A DNA stretch of 64,000 bases, taken from Pegea sp. RAD2-039 (lineage: Eukaryota; Chordata; Thaliacea; Salpida; Salpidae). Position numbers and translations under genes: made by a program. The notes under the pieces were generated by a model. It saw only the letters and a list, made by a program, of their open reading frames with translations. It was not told where the DNA came from and did not search any database. The first letter of the stretch is position 1. Each line of letters begins with the position of its first letter. This document shows, one piece after another, positions 12,061 to 24,452 of the stretch. Location: NCBI GenBank assembly GCA_034620365.1, contig JAQGEQ010000142.1, forward strand, positions 1-64,000. The letters are read 5' to 3'.

Positions 12061-12608
12061 TGTGTTTTGGTAAAATGGTAAGTCAAATTTTATCTAAAAT
12101 GTTGGTGACAATTAAAATATAAAACTATAACACTAATTGATACTTTAACAAGTTATTTAACCACTAAGAAGTCTTTAAAAGTTTTTATTCTAAACTTATC
12201 AGTCTACTTTACGTTCAACTATATAAAATCAGAACTTATCTCAACTGAAATAAGTTAGAGTTATTCTTTATATTTCATCTTTCCAGAGAATAGATTTTTA
12301 AACTAATAACTGATAAATTTTTCTATCAAGTTGCAGCTGATCTTTTTCATCAAGCTCAAAATCTTTATCTAATTACTTTTATTACTAACAGATGTCAAAA
12401 TAAATTTTTTTCCAAATACTATATAAAAGTATTCAAGAAATGACCACAAGTTTCTTCAGATAAATAGTTTAAGTAAATTTTTATACCGAATATAGTTAGA
12501 AAATAACTTCAGCTGATTGACAAGAAACAGAGTAATGTTAGAACAGTGAGAAGCTTTTGATGAAACTTCAAATAGTTACATCTTCATCATCATCTCTTTA
12601 TTACTCAT

Positions 12609-13363
12609 TTAGCAAAATAGTGCCATGTAGTCCTTAGTACATGATTCGTTGCAGCATTTGGTTCGAAGACTAGACATACGGGGCCTAAAAAGAAAATATT
12701 CATTAAACTTGAAAAGTAATTTTCGCTTATTTCCTGTAAATAAATTAAATTTGTATAACTGATAAAGCTGTACAAAACTTAGTATTACTAAACCTTAAAT
12801 ATTAATTAAAAACGAAATGTATTTTTAGCTGACAAAAGTTTAATGACAACTTATACAACCCGTTTATCTTTACAATGATAATACTAATCATAGGATATTA
12901 AAACTGAAGAAGTCAACTTACAATTGATGTTTGTAAACTTGGCAATATAAGTCCAAGCTTCCTTCAGGTTGGTTAAAGACTTCAAACATATTCAATGCTA
13001 TGTAACGTTTCACTGAAGTTAAAAAGATTTTTGATAAAAGCTTTTCTACCAACTTTTCTGCCGCTTAAGTTAAGCTCGAAGTATTTCTTTAATTGAAAGA
13101 CGTTTATGAGAAATGATAAAAAACTTACAACTTGTGCAAGCCACTCTAATAAATCTTCTAAAAAAACTGTTCTTCTCGTCGTAGTAGAATTTATACAGTT
13201 TTTGTTGCTTTGTTGGACATACACACTTAAAGACAGGATAGAAATCTGCTCCACACACTGTAAGTGGGAAATCATTTTCGGCGGCACACATTGCTGCGAC
13301 ATCAGCTTGACACTGACACACATAAAGCATAGCTATTAAGAAGATTATTCCAAACTTAAACAT
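12609..13363 (-). CDS. Insulin-like peptide precursor ILP1 (133 aa, 10 Cys after the signal peptide)
   Basis: Exons on the minus strand: 13129-13363, 12922-13012 and 12609-12684 (402 nt), with GT-AG borders in phases 1 and 2. Residues 1-19 (MFKFGIIFLIAMLYVCQCQ) are a signal peptide. Residues 37-49 give VCG...CVC with C-x11-C spacing, as in an insulin B chain. RR at 69-70 is a possible processing site. Residues 119-133 are CCNESCTKDYMALFC, which fits the insulin-family pattern CC-x3-C-x8-C including the S/T/D and hydrophobic positions. Extra cysteines at 26, 47, 76 and 102 suggest two more disulfides. A secreted hormone or growth-factor role is inferred. There is no dibasic site just before the A chain. 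It is nearly identical to ILP2 and ILP3, differing from both at residue 73 (Arg for Ser). Confidence 0.82.
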
Positions 13364-13612
13364 TTTCGTAGTTTGTTAAGAATCTCAATATCTGAGGAGA
13401 AGAGAAAATTGAAAAATTACTTCATCTTAAATACAATGTTTGCATAAAACACAACAAGATAAAAAGCATCACGTTAAAGGCAAATTTTCATATAATATGC
13501 TATTAGCTAAGAGAACGATTTCGTTTTCAAATGAAAGTTATTTAGCTGTGAAGAAAATTACAACAATCTCAGTATGTTAGTAAAACTTCTTATTCAAGTT
13601 TGATTTTGAGTT

Positions 13613-13621
13613 CCTTTTATA
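13613..13621 (-). promoter_or_regulatory. TATA box of ILP1
   Basis: TATAAAAGG on the minus strand, about 250 bases before the ATG. A likely 5'UTR intron ends at a CAG/ATATTGAG acceptor near 13391, so the transcription start just downstream of the TATA box is plausible. The same box is found before ILP2 to ILP5. Confidence 0.5.
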
Positions 13622-13639
13622 TTAAAAAATGTTTGTTTA

Positions 13640-15140
13640 TTTATTTACTTTTAAATAAAAAATAATTTCAGATTTTCAAGAAACGTTTAGTTAGTAAATA
13701 AAAAACAAATAAATAAATATTTTTGTGAATTTGTATATAGAAAAGTATTTTTTTAGTTATAATATTTACAAATTTATAACAATTTACAAAAATCATCCTG
13801 GAAATTTTATCTAGTTTTAAATCTGTTTTCAAAAAGCAGCTTTAAATTCATACAATTTATTTATTAAATCGTATTAAAGTTAATATTTTTTTATAATTTT
13901 ATATCTAATTTATGTGGAATATCTTTTATGAAATTTTAGTTGTTACAATCAACTTTTATTAAATCTTTAAAAAGTTAAATTATTCAGCTATTCTTTGATT
14001 TAGTTAAAGAAGTTTTATTAATAAAAACTAAATAAATATCAAAAGTGATTTTTAGGATATATTTTAATCATTTAAAGAGAAAACTAATGAAGAAAAACTT
14101 TTTGTGATTAAAAAATCAATAATGTAGGCTGATGTATAAGGATTTTTATATAATTAAATTGTTTCTTATATGTAGTTAATTATCTAATCTACTAAGTTTG
14201 TTGATAATTTCTATTTCATACTTTTTTCTTTTATCTTATTTGTTTATAAATTTACTTGTTTTGTTTTTGTTTATATCTTCCTGGAATTTCATTTGTTTAT
14301 TTACTCAACTTTTTTCTTTCTATTTATTCAAATTTATTTGTTTGTTTAAAATATATTCGGAATTAAAACTTATTCACTTTTTATATTTATCACAAAACGA
14401 TACAATTAAATAGAAAAATAAATAATACCAAATACCACAGTTTGAATACTTTAATGAAGAAAAAAACTTACATCAACATATAAAAATAATGCCTATGTAG
14501 CATAATAATTAATCTCACTTTATTTTTCACAATTTTTTTAACTAAAGACTTTTTAAAACCATTTTCTTAAACACCGTTTGTTTGATGATTTTAATAATAA
14601 ATATTTAACCAAATATGACTTTTTCATTATATCATTAAACATTTGATTAATTTGATAACATTAACATTAAAAATTTAATAAAGTCATAAGATTATCCACA
14701 TTAAACAAATTGTGGTCTACTATTACACTAAAGATATTACTAAGTAATTTCAAATCTAATATGTTAGTAAAAGTATAACTCTAAAACTACAACAAAAAAC
14801 CTTTTCTACAAGCAATTTTGGTTTTTCAAGAACATTCTGTTAATCAGCAATGATATCATTTTCATGTTATGTGACCAAGTAATATAGATTTTATGTTTGA
14901 AATTTTCGTTAACTAGTTTTTCATTAATTTCATTTTAGCATAATGATGACAAATCTGATTAAAACAAAAAAATAAGGAAATGAATTCAGTTTATGAACAG
15001 TTTTTATGTTTTTTTGCAGTTTTATTTTTTCTTAGATCAAATTAATATATTCTGAAGGTAGCTCGTATCAGTAGCTTCTTCTACAGGCTCATATAAAAAA
15101 TCAGCCAAAATTTATAATTTAATTAGTATTTTGAAAACAT
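13640..15140. repeat. AT-rich spacer between ILP1 and ILP2
   Basis: The upstream flank of ILP1 runs to about 14500 and matches 29550-30460 upstream of ILP3. From about 14520 a partial M module begins. The Phe/Leu-rich open stretch at 14198-14413 is low-complexity AT sequence and its counterpart near 30110-30320 is closed. No gene is seen. Confidence 0.5.
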
Positions 15141-17150
15141 ACTGCAGAAAAAGAAAAATATTTTATCGGTAGAAAATTAAGATAAATTTACTAATATGTT
15201 TTTGCTTCAGTAAACAACTTGATAATTACTTAGTTTTCTAGAATTATACCTTTTAGTAGATCTTTTTCATTTTTTTACGTATCAGAGGCTACAAACTGAC
15301 CAAATAACTATTGCTGACCCAATAACATGTAACATAAAGACTTAATGAAATAAATGATATTATTAATAATTTATGTCAAATCAACATCAGTATTAATGTG
15401 AAGCAAGTTACTTAGATAAGTTTTTATTTGAAGCTTATTACTGAAGTTTGTTTAAAAAAACATTTGATGTTTCTTATAAAAACGTAACTCAAATTTTGTA
15501 AAAAATGTTGGTAACAATTAAAAGATCAAACTATAACTACATTTTAAGCTTCAAAAAGATATTTAACTACAAATGAAAGAATCTTTAAACTTTATATTCT
15601 AGCATTATCAGTCTGCTTTGCATTTAGCTATAAAAAATTAAAACTTTTCTTAACTGTAGTGAGTTAGACTTATCCATTAAACTTTAACTTTCTATATAGA
15701 AGATCATTAAACCAATAACTTTGCTAAACTATTCTATCAAAAGCTTTTAATCAAACTTCATCTTTCTATTTAATTGGTTATTAAACCAAAGACTGATAAA
15801 TGACTAAATACTCTTGTGAGTTAGTTCTTGTTAGTGAGTTCATTTAGCAATAAGCCCTAATTAAGTTTTCAATTTATTCTGAGCCAATTAATTACAATAT
15901 TGTTATTGAAATCATATGAGTATATATAAAATTTTAACCTTTGAAGAACAAACTAATAAAAGCTAATTGTAGTTTGAAACAAATTCTAATAAGCAGTAAG
16001 TAAGCTTAGAACTAGTCAAAGATATAAAGTTGGTTTTCCTAAAATAAATTTATAACCTATTTATACGCCACGTGTCTTTGAGTCACAATTTCAACAACCT
16101 TTCTAGTGGGTAAAAACCAAAAACATGAGTAAAAAAATATTCTAAAATTTTCCAAAACCATTTTGATAAACACCTTTTTTTCAAAATTTTAATTTCTATG
16201 TTTCAACAAATATGACTTTTTAAAGATTTCAATAATAGTTTAATTAATTTGATAACATCAACATTAAAAATTAAATAAAGTTTCAAGCTTATCAGCATCA
16301 AACAAATTTCGATTTATTATTACACTAAAGATATTCTGAAATAATATCAAATCTAATATCCTAATAAAAGTATTAGTTTAAAACTACAACAACAAACCTT
16401 TTTATAAGTAATTGGAGTTTTTCAAGAACGTTCTGTTAATCAGCAGTAATATCATTTTCATGTTAAATCACCAAGTTATTTAAATTTTATGTTTAAAATT
16501 TTCCTTAACCAGTTTGTCATTAAATTTATTTTATGATTATGATGACAAATCTAATTATAACAAAATAGTTAGGAAATAAATTCAGTCTATGAAAAGTTTT
16601 TATGTTTTTCTGCATCTTTAATTTTTCTTAAATTAATTTTTTGAAACGATTAGTTTCTATGTTTGTTTTGCAGCTTTATTTTTTCTTAGATCAAGTTAAT
16701 ATTCTCTGAAATTTTCTTGAATAATTAGCTCCTTTGACAGGCTTATAAAAATAAATTCAACCAAAACTTATACTTTAATTAGTATGTTGAAAACATAGTG
16801 TAAAAAAGGCAAATAATTCCAGTCATAAAAATTTCAGTTTAATTAACAAATTTTCTAATATGTTTTTGCTTCAGTAAGGGACCTGACAATTAATTAGTTT
16901 CCTAGGATTGTATAATTTGGTGGATTTTTTCTATTTTTCTGCTTTTCAGAGGTTAAAAAGTCACCAAATAACTATTCCTCACCTGATAACTTGTGATATA
17001 AAGATTTAAGGAAGACAAATTATTTTGTTAATTTTTTATGTGAAATCAACATCAGTATTTATGTGCAGCAAATTGCTTAGATTAGTTTTTATTTCAAGCG
17101 TTATTATTAAAGTTTATTTTCATCAACTTTTTTTGTGTTTTGGTAAAATG
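15140..17150. repeat. M modules in front of ILP2's 3' end
   Basis: Close copy of 10130-12060, including the CACGTG plus TGAGTCA pair near 16070. Together with ILP2 it forms a unit offset by 5075 bases from the ILP1 unit. Confidence 0.55.
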
Positions 17151-17681
17151 GTAAGTCAAATTTTATTAAAAATATTGGTTACAATTAAAAGATAAAACTA
17201 TAACACTAATTGATATTTCAAGACGAAATTTAACCACTAAGAAGTCTTTACAAGATTTTATTCTAAACTTATCTGTCTGCTTTACGTTCAACTAAATAAA
17301 ATCAGAACTTATCTCAACTGAAATAAGTTAGAGTTATTCTTTATACTTCATCTTTCTAGATAATAGATTTTTAAACTAATAACTGATAAATCATACAACA
17401 AAGTTGCAGCTGATTCTTTTTATCAAAGTCAAAATCTTTATCTAATTACTTTTATTACTAACAGATATCAAAATATATTTGTTTTCAAATGCTATTCAAA
17501 AGTATTCACGAAATGATCACAAGTTTCTTCAGATAAATAGTTTAGGTAAATTTTTATACCGAATATATTAAGAAAATAACTTCAGCTGATTGACAAGAAA
17601 TAGAGAAATGTTAGAATAGTGAGAAGCTTTTGATGAAACTTCAAATAGTTACATCTTCATCATCATCTCTTTATTACTCAT

Positions 17682-18438
17682 TTAGCAAAATAGTGCCATG
17701 TAGTCCTTAGTACATGATTCGTTGCAGCATTTGGTTCGAAGACTAGACATACGGGGCCTAAAAAAAGGATTATTCATCAAACTCGAAAAGTAATTTTCGC
17801 TTATTTCTTGTAAATAAATTAAATTTGTATAACTAATAAAGTTGTACAAAACTTAGTATTACTAAAACCTTAAATATTAATTAAAAACGAAATGTATTTT
17901 TAGCTTACAAAACTTCAATGACAACTTATACAACCCGTTTATCTTGACAATGAAAATACTAATCATAGGATATTAAAACTGAAGAAGTCAACTTACAATT
18001 GATGTTTGTAAACTTGGCAATATAAGTCCAAGCTTCCTTCAGGTTGGTTAAAGACTTCAAACATATTCAAGGCTATGTAACGTTTCACTGAAGTTAAAAA
18101 GATTTTTGATAAAAACTTTTCTACCAACTTTTCTGCCGCTTAAGTTAAGCTCGAAGTATTTCTTTAATTGAAAGACGTTTATGAGAAATGATAAAAAACT
18201 TACAACTTGTGCAAGCCACACTAATAAATCTTCTAAAAAAACTGTTCTTCTCGTCGTAGTAGAATTTATACAGTTTTTGTTGCTTTGTTGGACATACACA
18301 CTTAAAGACAGGATAGAAATCTGCTCCACACACTGTAAGTGGGAAATCATTTTCGGCGGCACACATTGCTGCGACATCAGCTTGACACTGACACACATAA
18401 AGCATAGCTATTAAGAAGATTATTCCAAACTTAAACAT
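17682..18438 (-). CDS. Insulin-like peptide precursor ILP2 (133 aa)
   Basis: Exons 18204-18438, 17997-18087 and 17682-17757, with the same lengths and phases as ILP1. The protein is the same as ILP1 except Ser at residue 73. All ten post-signal cysteines, RR 69-70 and the A-chain-like CCNESCTKDYMALFC are kept. Introns are also almost the same as in ILP1, so the duplication (or conversion) is recent. AATAAA lies a few bases past the stop, as in all members. Confidence 0.82.
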
Positions 18439-18687
18439 TTTCGTAGTTTGTTAAGAATCTCAATATCTGAGGAGAAGAGAAAATTGAAAAATTACTTCAT
18501 CTTAAATACAATGTTTGCATAAAAAACAACAAGATAAAAAGCATCACGTTAAAGGCAAATTTTCATATAATATGCTATTAGCTAAGAGAACGATTTCGTT
18601 TTCAAATGAAAGTTCTTTAGCTTTGAAGAAAATTACAACAATCTCAGTATGTTGTTAAAACTTCTTATTCAAGTTTGATTTTGAGTT

Positions 18688-18696
18688 CGTTTTATA
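18688..18696 (-). promoter_or_regulatory. TATA box of ILP2
   Basis: TATAAAACG on the minus strand, at the same place as in ILP1 and with one base different from the ILP1 and ILP3 box. Confidence 0.45.
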
Positions 18697-19493
18697 TTAA
18701 AAAATGTTTGTTTATTTAATTACTTTTAAATAAAAAATGATTTCAGATTTTCACGAAACGTTTAGTTAGTTAATAAAAAACAAATAAATAAATATTTTTG
18801 TATATTTGTATATAGAAAAGTATTTTTATAGTTATAATATTTACAAATTTATAACAATTTAAACAAATCATCCATGAAATTTTATGTAGTTTTATATCTG
18901 TTGTCAAAAAGCAACTTAAATTCACACAATTTTTTCACACGTTTTGTGTTATTTGGTAAAATGTTAAGTCAAATTTAATCAAAAATGTTGGTGACAATTA
19001 TAAGATAAAACTATAACACTATTTGAAACTTCAAAAGATATTGAACCACTAAGAAGTATTTAAAAGTTTTTTTTATAAACATATCAGTCTGCTTTACGTT
19101 CAACTTTATAAGATCAAATCTTCTCTCTACTGAAATATGTTAGAGTTATTCTATATATTTTAACTTTCCTTATAATATATTATTAAACTAATAATTGATA
19201 AATTATTCTATTATGTTGCAGCTAATCTTATTCATTGAAGTCAAAATCTTTATTTAATTACTTTTATTAGTAACAGATTTCAAAATATCATTTCTTTAAA
19301 ATACTATATAAAAGTATTCACAAAATGATCACAATCTTTTTCAGATAACTAGTTTAATTATATTTTTAAACCAAGTATAGCTATAAATTAGTTTCAGCTG
19401 ATTGAGAAGAAACAGAGAAATGTTAGAACACTGAGAGGCTTTTGATGAAATTTCAGATAGTTACATCCTCTTCATCATCTCTGCATTGCTCAT

Positions 19494-20284
19494 TTAGCAA
19501 TATAGTTGAATTAATCTTTTATTAAAGGAATGATAACAGCATCTTTTAGCAAGATCCGAAAAAGGAATTCTATGCAGTAAACGGCTAAATTGTTAAAAAA
19601 TCTATGAATTATTTTAATTTACTAAGTTAATATATAATCAATATCTTTAAAACAAGTTTTAGTTTATTTTTCAAAATTGTTAGTGATGTAATAGTAAATA
19701 GTTTCGGTGAAACACAAACATATAACTTAATTATAAAATTATTTAGATAAAAAAAAATTGAAAAATATATTAATGAAAACAAATTTACTGGCGATTTCTA
19801 ATATAGGTGCAAAACAAATTTAAAGTTCCTGGAAGGTAATTGGATCTTCGTTCAAATGTTTCTGCTAATTTTTTAGAATTGCCTGAAATTAATATATTTA
19901 TATTCTTTACATTTCTATAATATATTTCTGAACGAAAATATTTGAAACTTTTGCCTTATAAATTTAGTAAAACTTATATTTAGTCAAATATTAGTTATCA
20001 GAATAAAAGTTATTATTTAAGATTAGAATTTGTGTTTTACTTCTACATGCTACACGAAGAAATCTTCTCAGTCCACTGTTTGCAGGATTAGTCAGAATTC
20101 TTTTCAAGTTATTTTGAACAAATGGACAAACACACTGAAAAACTTTTGCAAAATCATCTGAACAGACCTTACAAAGAGGGTATGGATTTCTGTTAGCACA
20201 AATTGATTTCCAGTCAGCATTTGCTTCACATTGATAGAGATAAAGCGTTACCACTACAATGAATGTTCCAAACTTTATAAACCT
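19494..20284 (-). pseudogene. Diverged insulin-like gene ILP5, start codon missing, cysteines rearranged
   Basis: Three exon-like blocks, 20041-20284, 19789-19882 and 19494-19569, keep the family's splice phases (1 and 2) and the exact 76-nt last exon, and the joined frame is open for 137 codons. The position of the conserved ATG reads AGG and no upstream in-frame ATG is seen. B-like part: VCSDDFAKVFQCVC keeps C-x11-C. A-like part: KRCCYHSFNKRLIQLYC, where the third A-chain cysteine is Phe. An extra cysteine appears in LCKVC, so the total stays at ten. KR directly precedes CC, a better processing site than in its sisters. The rest of the frame being open argues against an old pseudogene. An unseen upstream exon or a non-ATG start is possible. 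Confidence 0.6.
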
Positions 20285-20510
20285 TTTCGTATTTTAACAA
20301 CAAATTAATTTTCTTGAAATAAACAACACTTTTTAAAATAAAGTAAAAACAAAACATAAATTAAAATATATAGTATAATGATGAAATGAAGTATTATATA
20401 CTATAATTTAAGAAAAGAAAATGATTTCTTTTAAAATTAAATATCCTTCGTTGTGTAACAATTTACAACAACTATAGAAGTTAATAATGGTACAACTTTC
20501 AACTTGAAGT

Positions 20511-20519
20511 CTTTTTATA
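20511..20519 (-). promoter_or_regulatory. TATA box of ILP5
   Basis: TATAAAAAG followed by 'acttcaagtt' on the minus strand. The surrounding 200 bases are a clear inverted match to the ILP4 promoter (23220-23480), so the promoter has persisted although the start codon has not. Confidence 0.45.
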
Positions 20520-21370
20520 GTACAACATTTTGTTTGTTTGTTTGAAAATGTTTATAGTAAAACATGACCAATTTCCTCATTATTCGAAATATTTATGTAG
20601 ATACGTAATTGTCTAACACAACGCTTTACGTAACACATTAAAAAAATATAAACAATATCTTTTCCATTTAAAATTGTCTTATACCAACACAAATGTTTAA
20701 AAATATTGTTGACATGTGATTTGCGTTTGGAAAAAGCTTATTTTTAATTGAATTTACATTAAAACTTTAAACTTTTGACAAAGTTATAATCGTCTAACTT
20801 GTTGGTATCTAAATCTAAACTCATTCAAAAACTGTTCAAACCATATAATGCAAGGCCTTTAAATTGTTACTGAAGATATTCTGCAAATTCTAAGCTAACT
20901 TGAATATATTTAAGAGTCTGATTGCCAATCACAAACAAAGTAATTTAGGCTACAAGTTTATGAAAAACAAATAATAAAAGTGATTTTAAATGCGCATCTT
21001 TAAGAGTTATAAAAACGAAGAAATATAAAACATATGAATTGTTCCATTGCTTTAAAGATTTGGTTAGGGTGCAATTCATAGTATTGCAGATGATATCATT
21101 CAGTAAGAATATGGAACAAGTATAAAATAGAAGTTATGAAAAGTTCAATAAGAAGTTTAAGTAGTATGTGAGCTGTTCCTAAAAAAGTCTATTTTTTAAT
21201 TGGTAGGAATTTCAATTTTTACTAATATTTTTCAATGAATTTCACGATCAGATTTGATTTAAAGTTCTCATAAAAAACTTGAAGGAATTGATATATTTGT
21301 ATCGCTTGGTAATGCAACGTCTATTCGTAAGAAAATTTTATTGTTTTATGTTTTGGAAGAATATCCTGTC
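20520..21370. other. AT-rich spacer, upstream of ILP5
   Basis: The first 180 bases match the ILP4 upstream region in inverted orientation. Beyond that I see no gene and no repeat that I can place. Confidence 0.4.
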
Positions 21371-21640
21371 GTTGTTTCCATGTTCTCGGTCTGTTTGATG
21401 CCAAAGTGAATGTATTTCGCTACTTTGTTATGGGGATAAAAGTATTCTTTTCTGCGATTAACCAACAATCTGATGTGATATGACCGATGGTTTCAGGTTT
21501 AGTTTTACAAACTCTTCATTTGTCTACGTTAGTAACTTCTGATAATTTTTGCTTGCAACAATGTAGTAAGTAGTGAATGACTTTGTGCTGCTACTAGTAG
21601 TCTTTTTGGTTCAACCTTAAGAAATACCGATCCACCAGTA
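21370..21640 (-). mobile_element. Older LINE relic, C-terminal part of a reverse transcriptase
   Basis: On the minus strand, fragments in shifting frames read LKVEPKRLLVAAQSHSL (near 21565-21620), KPETIGHITSDCWLIAEK (near 21445-21500) and EYFYPHNKVAKYIHFGI (near 21390-21445). That order (glu-rich AAQ block, C..C...ET..HI...C, Y..RH..VA..IH) is one I know from the end of many invertebrate non-LTR reverse transcriptases annotated as type-1 retrotransposable elements. Weak similarity may continue on both sides. It is clearly dead. The clade is not determined. Confidence 0.5.
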
Positions 21641-23370
21641 TGTCTGGTTTAAAAGCACATTTACCTTCTTTGTTCTTTTGAGTAATTGGTATTGAACTGA
21701 TTTTAACAATTGATTACAACTCGATAAAGATACTTTTTTAAAAGATTTTTTCTTGCTTAGAGAAGTTACTGATAATTTTTTCATCATCTGTTGGTGGCTT
21801 TAATTCTTTTATAAGCTACTCAACTTGTTTGGTGATAATATAATTTTTTGATAAAATTTTTCTTCTCTTTTTCCAATCACAAAAGTCATTCTAACAACTT
21901 AAATAAATATATGGAAAGTGAGGATGAAGTCTTGATCGTTTTTAGCAGATATTCTCTGTCATCCAACATATAGGAAAAGGATCATTTGTTTCAGTCCTAT
22001 ATCCGCCAGGTATTTTGTCCAACAGCTTAGACAGGACATTAGTGAGTTGGGGAAAAGTGGCGTAGGATTAAATCACCTCTAAAGATTCATAATTAATTGA
22101 TCAGTCTTCTATAACTCATACAACTGTTTGTGATTTTTAGGAATATGTGATTATCTTAACTTAAATTAACTTAAAATTATCTGTAGATAGAAACACACTG
22201 ATTTCATATATTACTACAAGTCTCAAGATGAGGAATTCAACTACCATCGACATTAAAAGGGACTCAGAATGAATTCCCGGAGAACCACACTAATGAATTG
22301 ACTAGTAGTAGAAAAAGACTCTTGTTGTTTGGTTCTACCCAATAAGTAATTCTCAATTTAATTTTTTTTAAATCTTGAGTGAAAAAATAACCAGTTAAGA
22401 AATTAGTGAAGAAATATTTTCTTTCATAAACCATTCTTGATGTCACATATAAGATTGCACTTTATCAAATGATTGTGATTTGTCATATGATTGTAAACTA
22501 TTCAGTTCTACAGGAAACTAAAGTTCTTGAAACTTGTTTGTAGTTAAATGTGTTTGGGACTCTTTTTTAAAACTATGAGTCATATTTAGTTTTTGTAGAT
22601 AGTTTAAAAATTTTGTAGCCTAAATTAATTGAGTCGAGATTGGCAACCAGACTTTTGAATCTATAAGAAAAAGTTGTATATGAAGCGACGGATTTTAGTT
22701 TTGAAAATTGATTCAATAGAAATCTAGCTGTTCGGGCAGTCATTAATATCTGTCTTAATTATAAAGCTCAGGTCTTTCAACAGGGTTTATTATTTAATTT
22801 ATTATAACTGTTATCATTACTATTATTACAATTATTAATAATATTTATTACTAGTAAGTTTCTTATATTAGTGATCTTATTAAATTAATGATAAGAAATC
22901 AGTTTCAAGTTTGCTGCTTAATTTCAAAGTTATCTTTTATATTTATAAACTACTTTGAAAAATTTACAATCCTATACTAATCTTTAGAAATATAGCTTAG
23001 CTTAGAGTTTAAAGAATATCTTTAGTAGAATTTGGAAGTTCTTACAATATATGTTTTGAAATTTTTTTAAAAGAGTTTAATTTAAATACCAGCAAGCTAC
23101 ACGATTAGAATTATATTGAACGTTTGAAACTTTAAGTGGTATAATAAATTTAAAAATAGTTTTTTTCAAATGCTAATTACATGTCAACAATATTCTAAAC
23201 ATTTTTATTGTTATAAGAAAGTTTCAAATAAAGTATATTGTTTATATTAATTTACATATACGTGAATCATTGTGTTAGACAATTACGTAATTACATAAAT
23301 ATTTAAAATAGTAATACAATTAGTTATGTTTTATTATAAACATTTACAAACAAATAAACAAATTGTAGTA
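21640..23370. other. AT-rich spacer with no recognised gene
   Basis: The left end may be more of the LINE relic. The short minus frame at 22264-22446 has no sister copy, no signal and no domain. From about 23220 the ILP4 promoter region begins. Confidence 0.35.
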
Positions 23371-23371
23371 C

Positions 23372-23378
23372 TATAAAG
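23372..23378 (+). promoter_or_regulatory. TATA box of ILP4
   Basis: TATAAAG followed by 'agacttcaag', matching ILP5 in inverted orientation. A 5'UTR intron is likely: a polypyrimidine run and CAG acceptor end at 23649, giving a leader that begins ATATTGAG and runs 27 bases to the ATG. Confidence 0.5.
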
Positions 23379-23676
23379 AGACTTCAAGTTCAAAGTTTTA
23401 ACATTGCTAACTTTTATAATTGTTGTAAATTGTTACACAACGAAAGATATTTGATTTTAAAAGAAATCATTTTTTTTCTTTAATTATATTTTAATAGAGT
23501 TTATTTTACCATTATATTATATATCTTAATTTATGTTTTACCTTGTTACAATCTGATATATTTTTAAAAGTGTTGGTTTTTATCTTGCTGCTTTTTATAC
23601 AAACAGTTTACTTAAGTTGAATCAATTTTTTAATTTTCTTTTTTATCAGATATTGAGCTATCAACAAACTACGAAA

Positions 23677-24440
23677 ATGTTCAAGTTTGGAATAATCTTC
23701 TTAATAGCTATGCTATATGTGTGTCAGTGTCAAGGTGAAAGCTCAGCAATGTGTGCGGCCAGCTACAAATCTCCGCTTCAAGTCTGTGGAGACGATTTCG
23801 ATCAGGTCTTTAAATGTGTTTGTCCAGCAAACCATCTCAATTTATATAACTTCTACTACGCTGAGAAGAACAGTTTGTTCAGAAGATTGATTCCTGTGGC
23901 TTGCAAAGATTGTAAGTATTTATTATTTCTGTTAAAGATCTTTCAATTAAACAAATATTTCGATCTAAATTGATTGGCAGTAAAGTTGGTATAAAGATTT
24001 AAAAAATCTTTAATCAAAGATGTTTTCAATTTCAGTGGATCGTTTCCTAGCCTTGTATATGTTTGATGTGTTCGAACAACCTAAAGGAAGCTTCGACTTA
24101 TATTGCCAGATGTACGAACATCACTTGTAAGTTTACTTCAACAGTTTTAATATCTTATGATTAGTAGTTTTATGGTAAACATAATCAGGTTGTATAAATT
24201 GTCATTAAAATTTTGTCAACTAAATATACATTTCTGTTTTAATTGATATTTAAACTTTTAGTAATAATGATTAGTTACAACTTTAAGAGTTATACAAAAT
24301 CAATTTAATTACAAGAAACAAACAAAAATAAATTGTCTAGTTTAAAGAATATCTCTTCTTGTAGCCCTCGTATAGCACGTCTCCAAAACAAGTGCTGCAG
24401 AGAATCATGTACTGCAGACTACATGGCACAACATTGCTAA
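23677..24440 (+). CDS. Insulin-like peptide precursor ILP4 (133 aa)
   Basis: Exons 23677-23911, 24036-24126 and 24365-24440 join to 133 residues, the only plus-strand member. The signal peptide is the same as in ILP1. B-like VCGDDFDQVFKCVC keeps C-x11-C. RR lies at 69-70. A-like CCRESCTADYMAQHC fits the insulin-family signature. All ten cysteines are conserved, while many other residues differ from ILP1-3 (for example AASYKSPLQ against AAENDFPLT). Purifying selection on the cysteine frame is therefore likely. The first intron is phase 1 in the connecting segment, as in animal insulin genes. AATAAA lies at 24447-24452. It sits divergent from ILP5, with a related promoter. Confidence 0.82.
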
Positions 24441-24452
24441 ATGAGTAATAAA

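Noticed and set aside
12982-13339. Long minus frame 12982-13323 and plus frame 13106-13339, repeated at ILP2 and ILP3
   Set aside because: They overlap ILP exon 1 in other frames, run through its splice donor, and persist only because the three genes are near-identical. The same frames are not kept in ILP4 or ILP5.
14198-14413. Phe/Leu-rich 71-residue plus frame as a membrane peptide
   Set aside because: AT-rich low complexity; the homologous stretch near 30110-30320 is not open.
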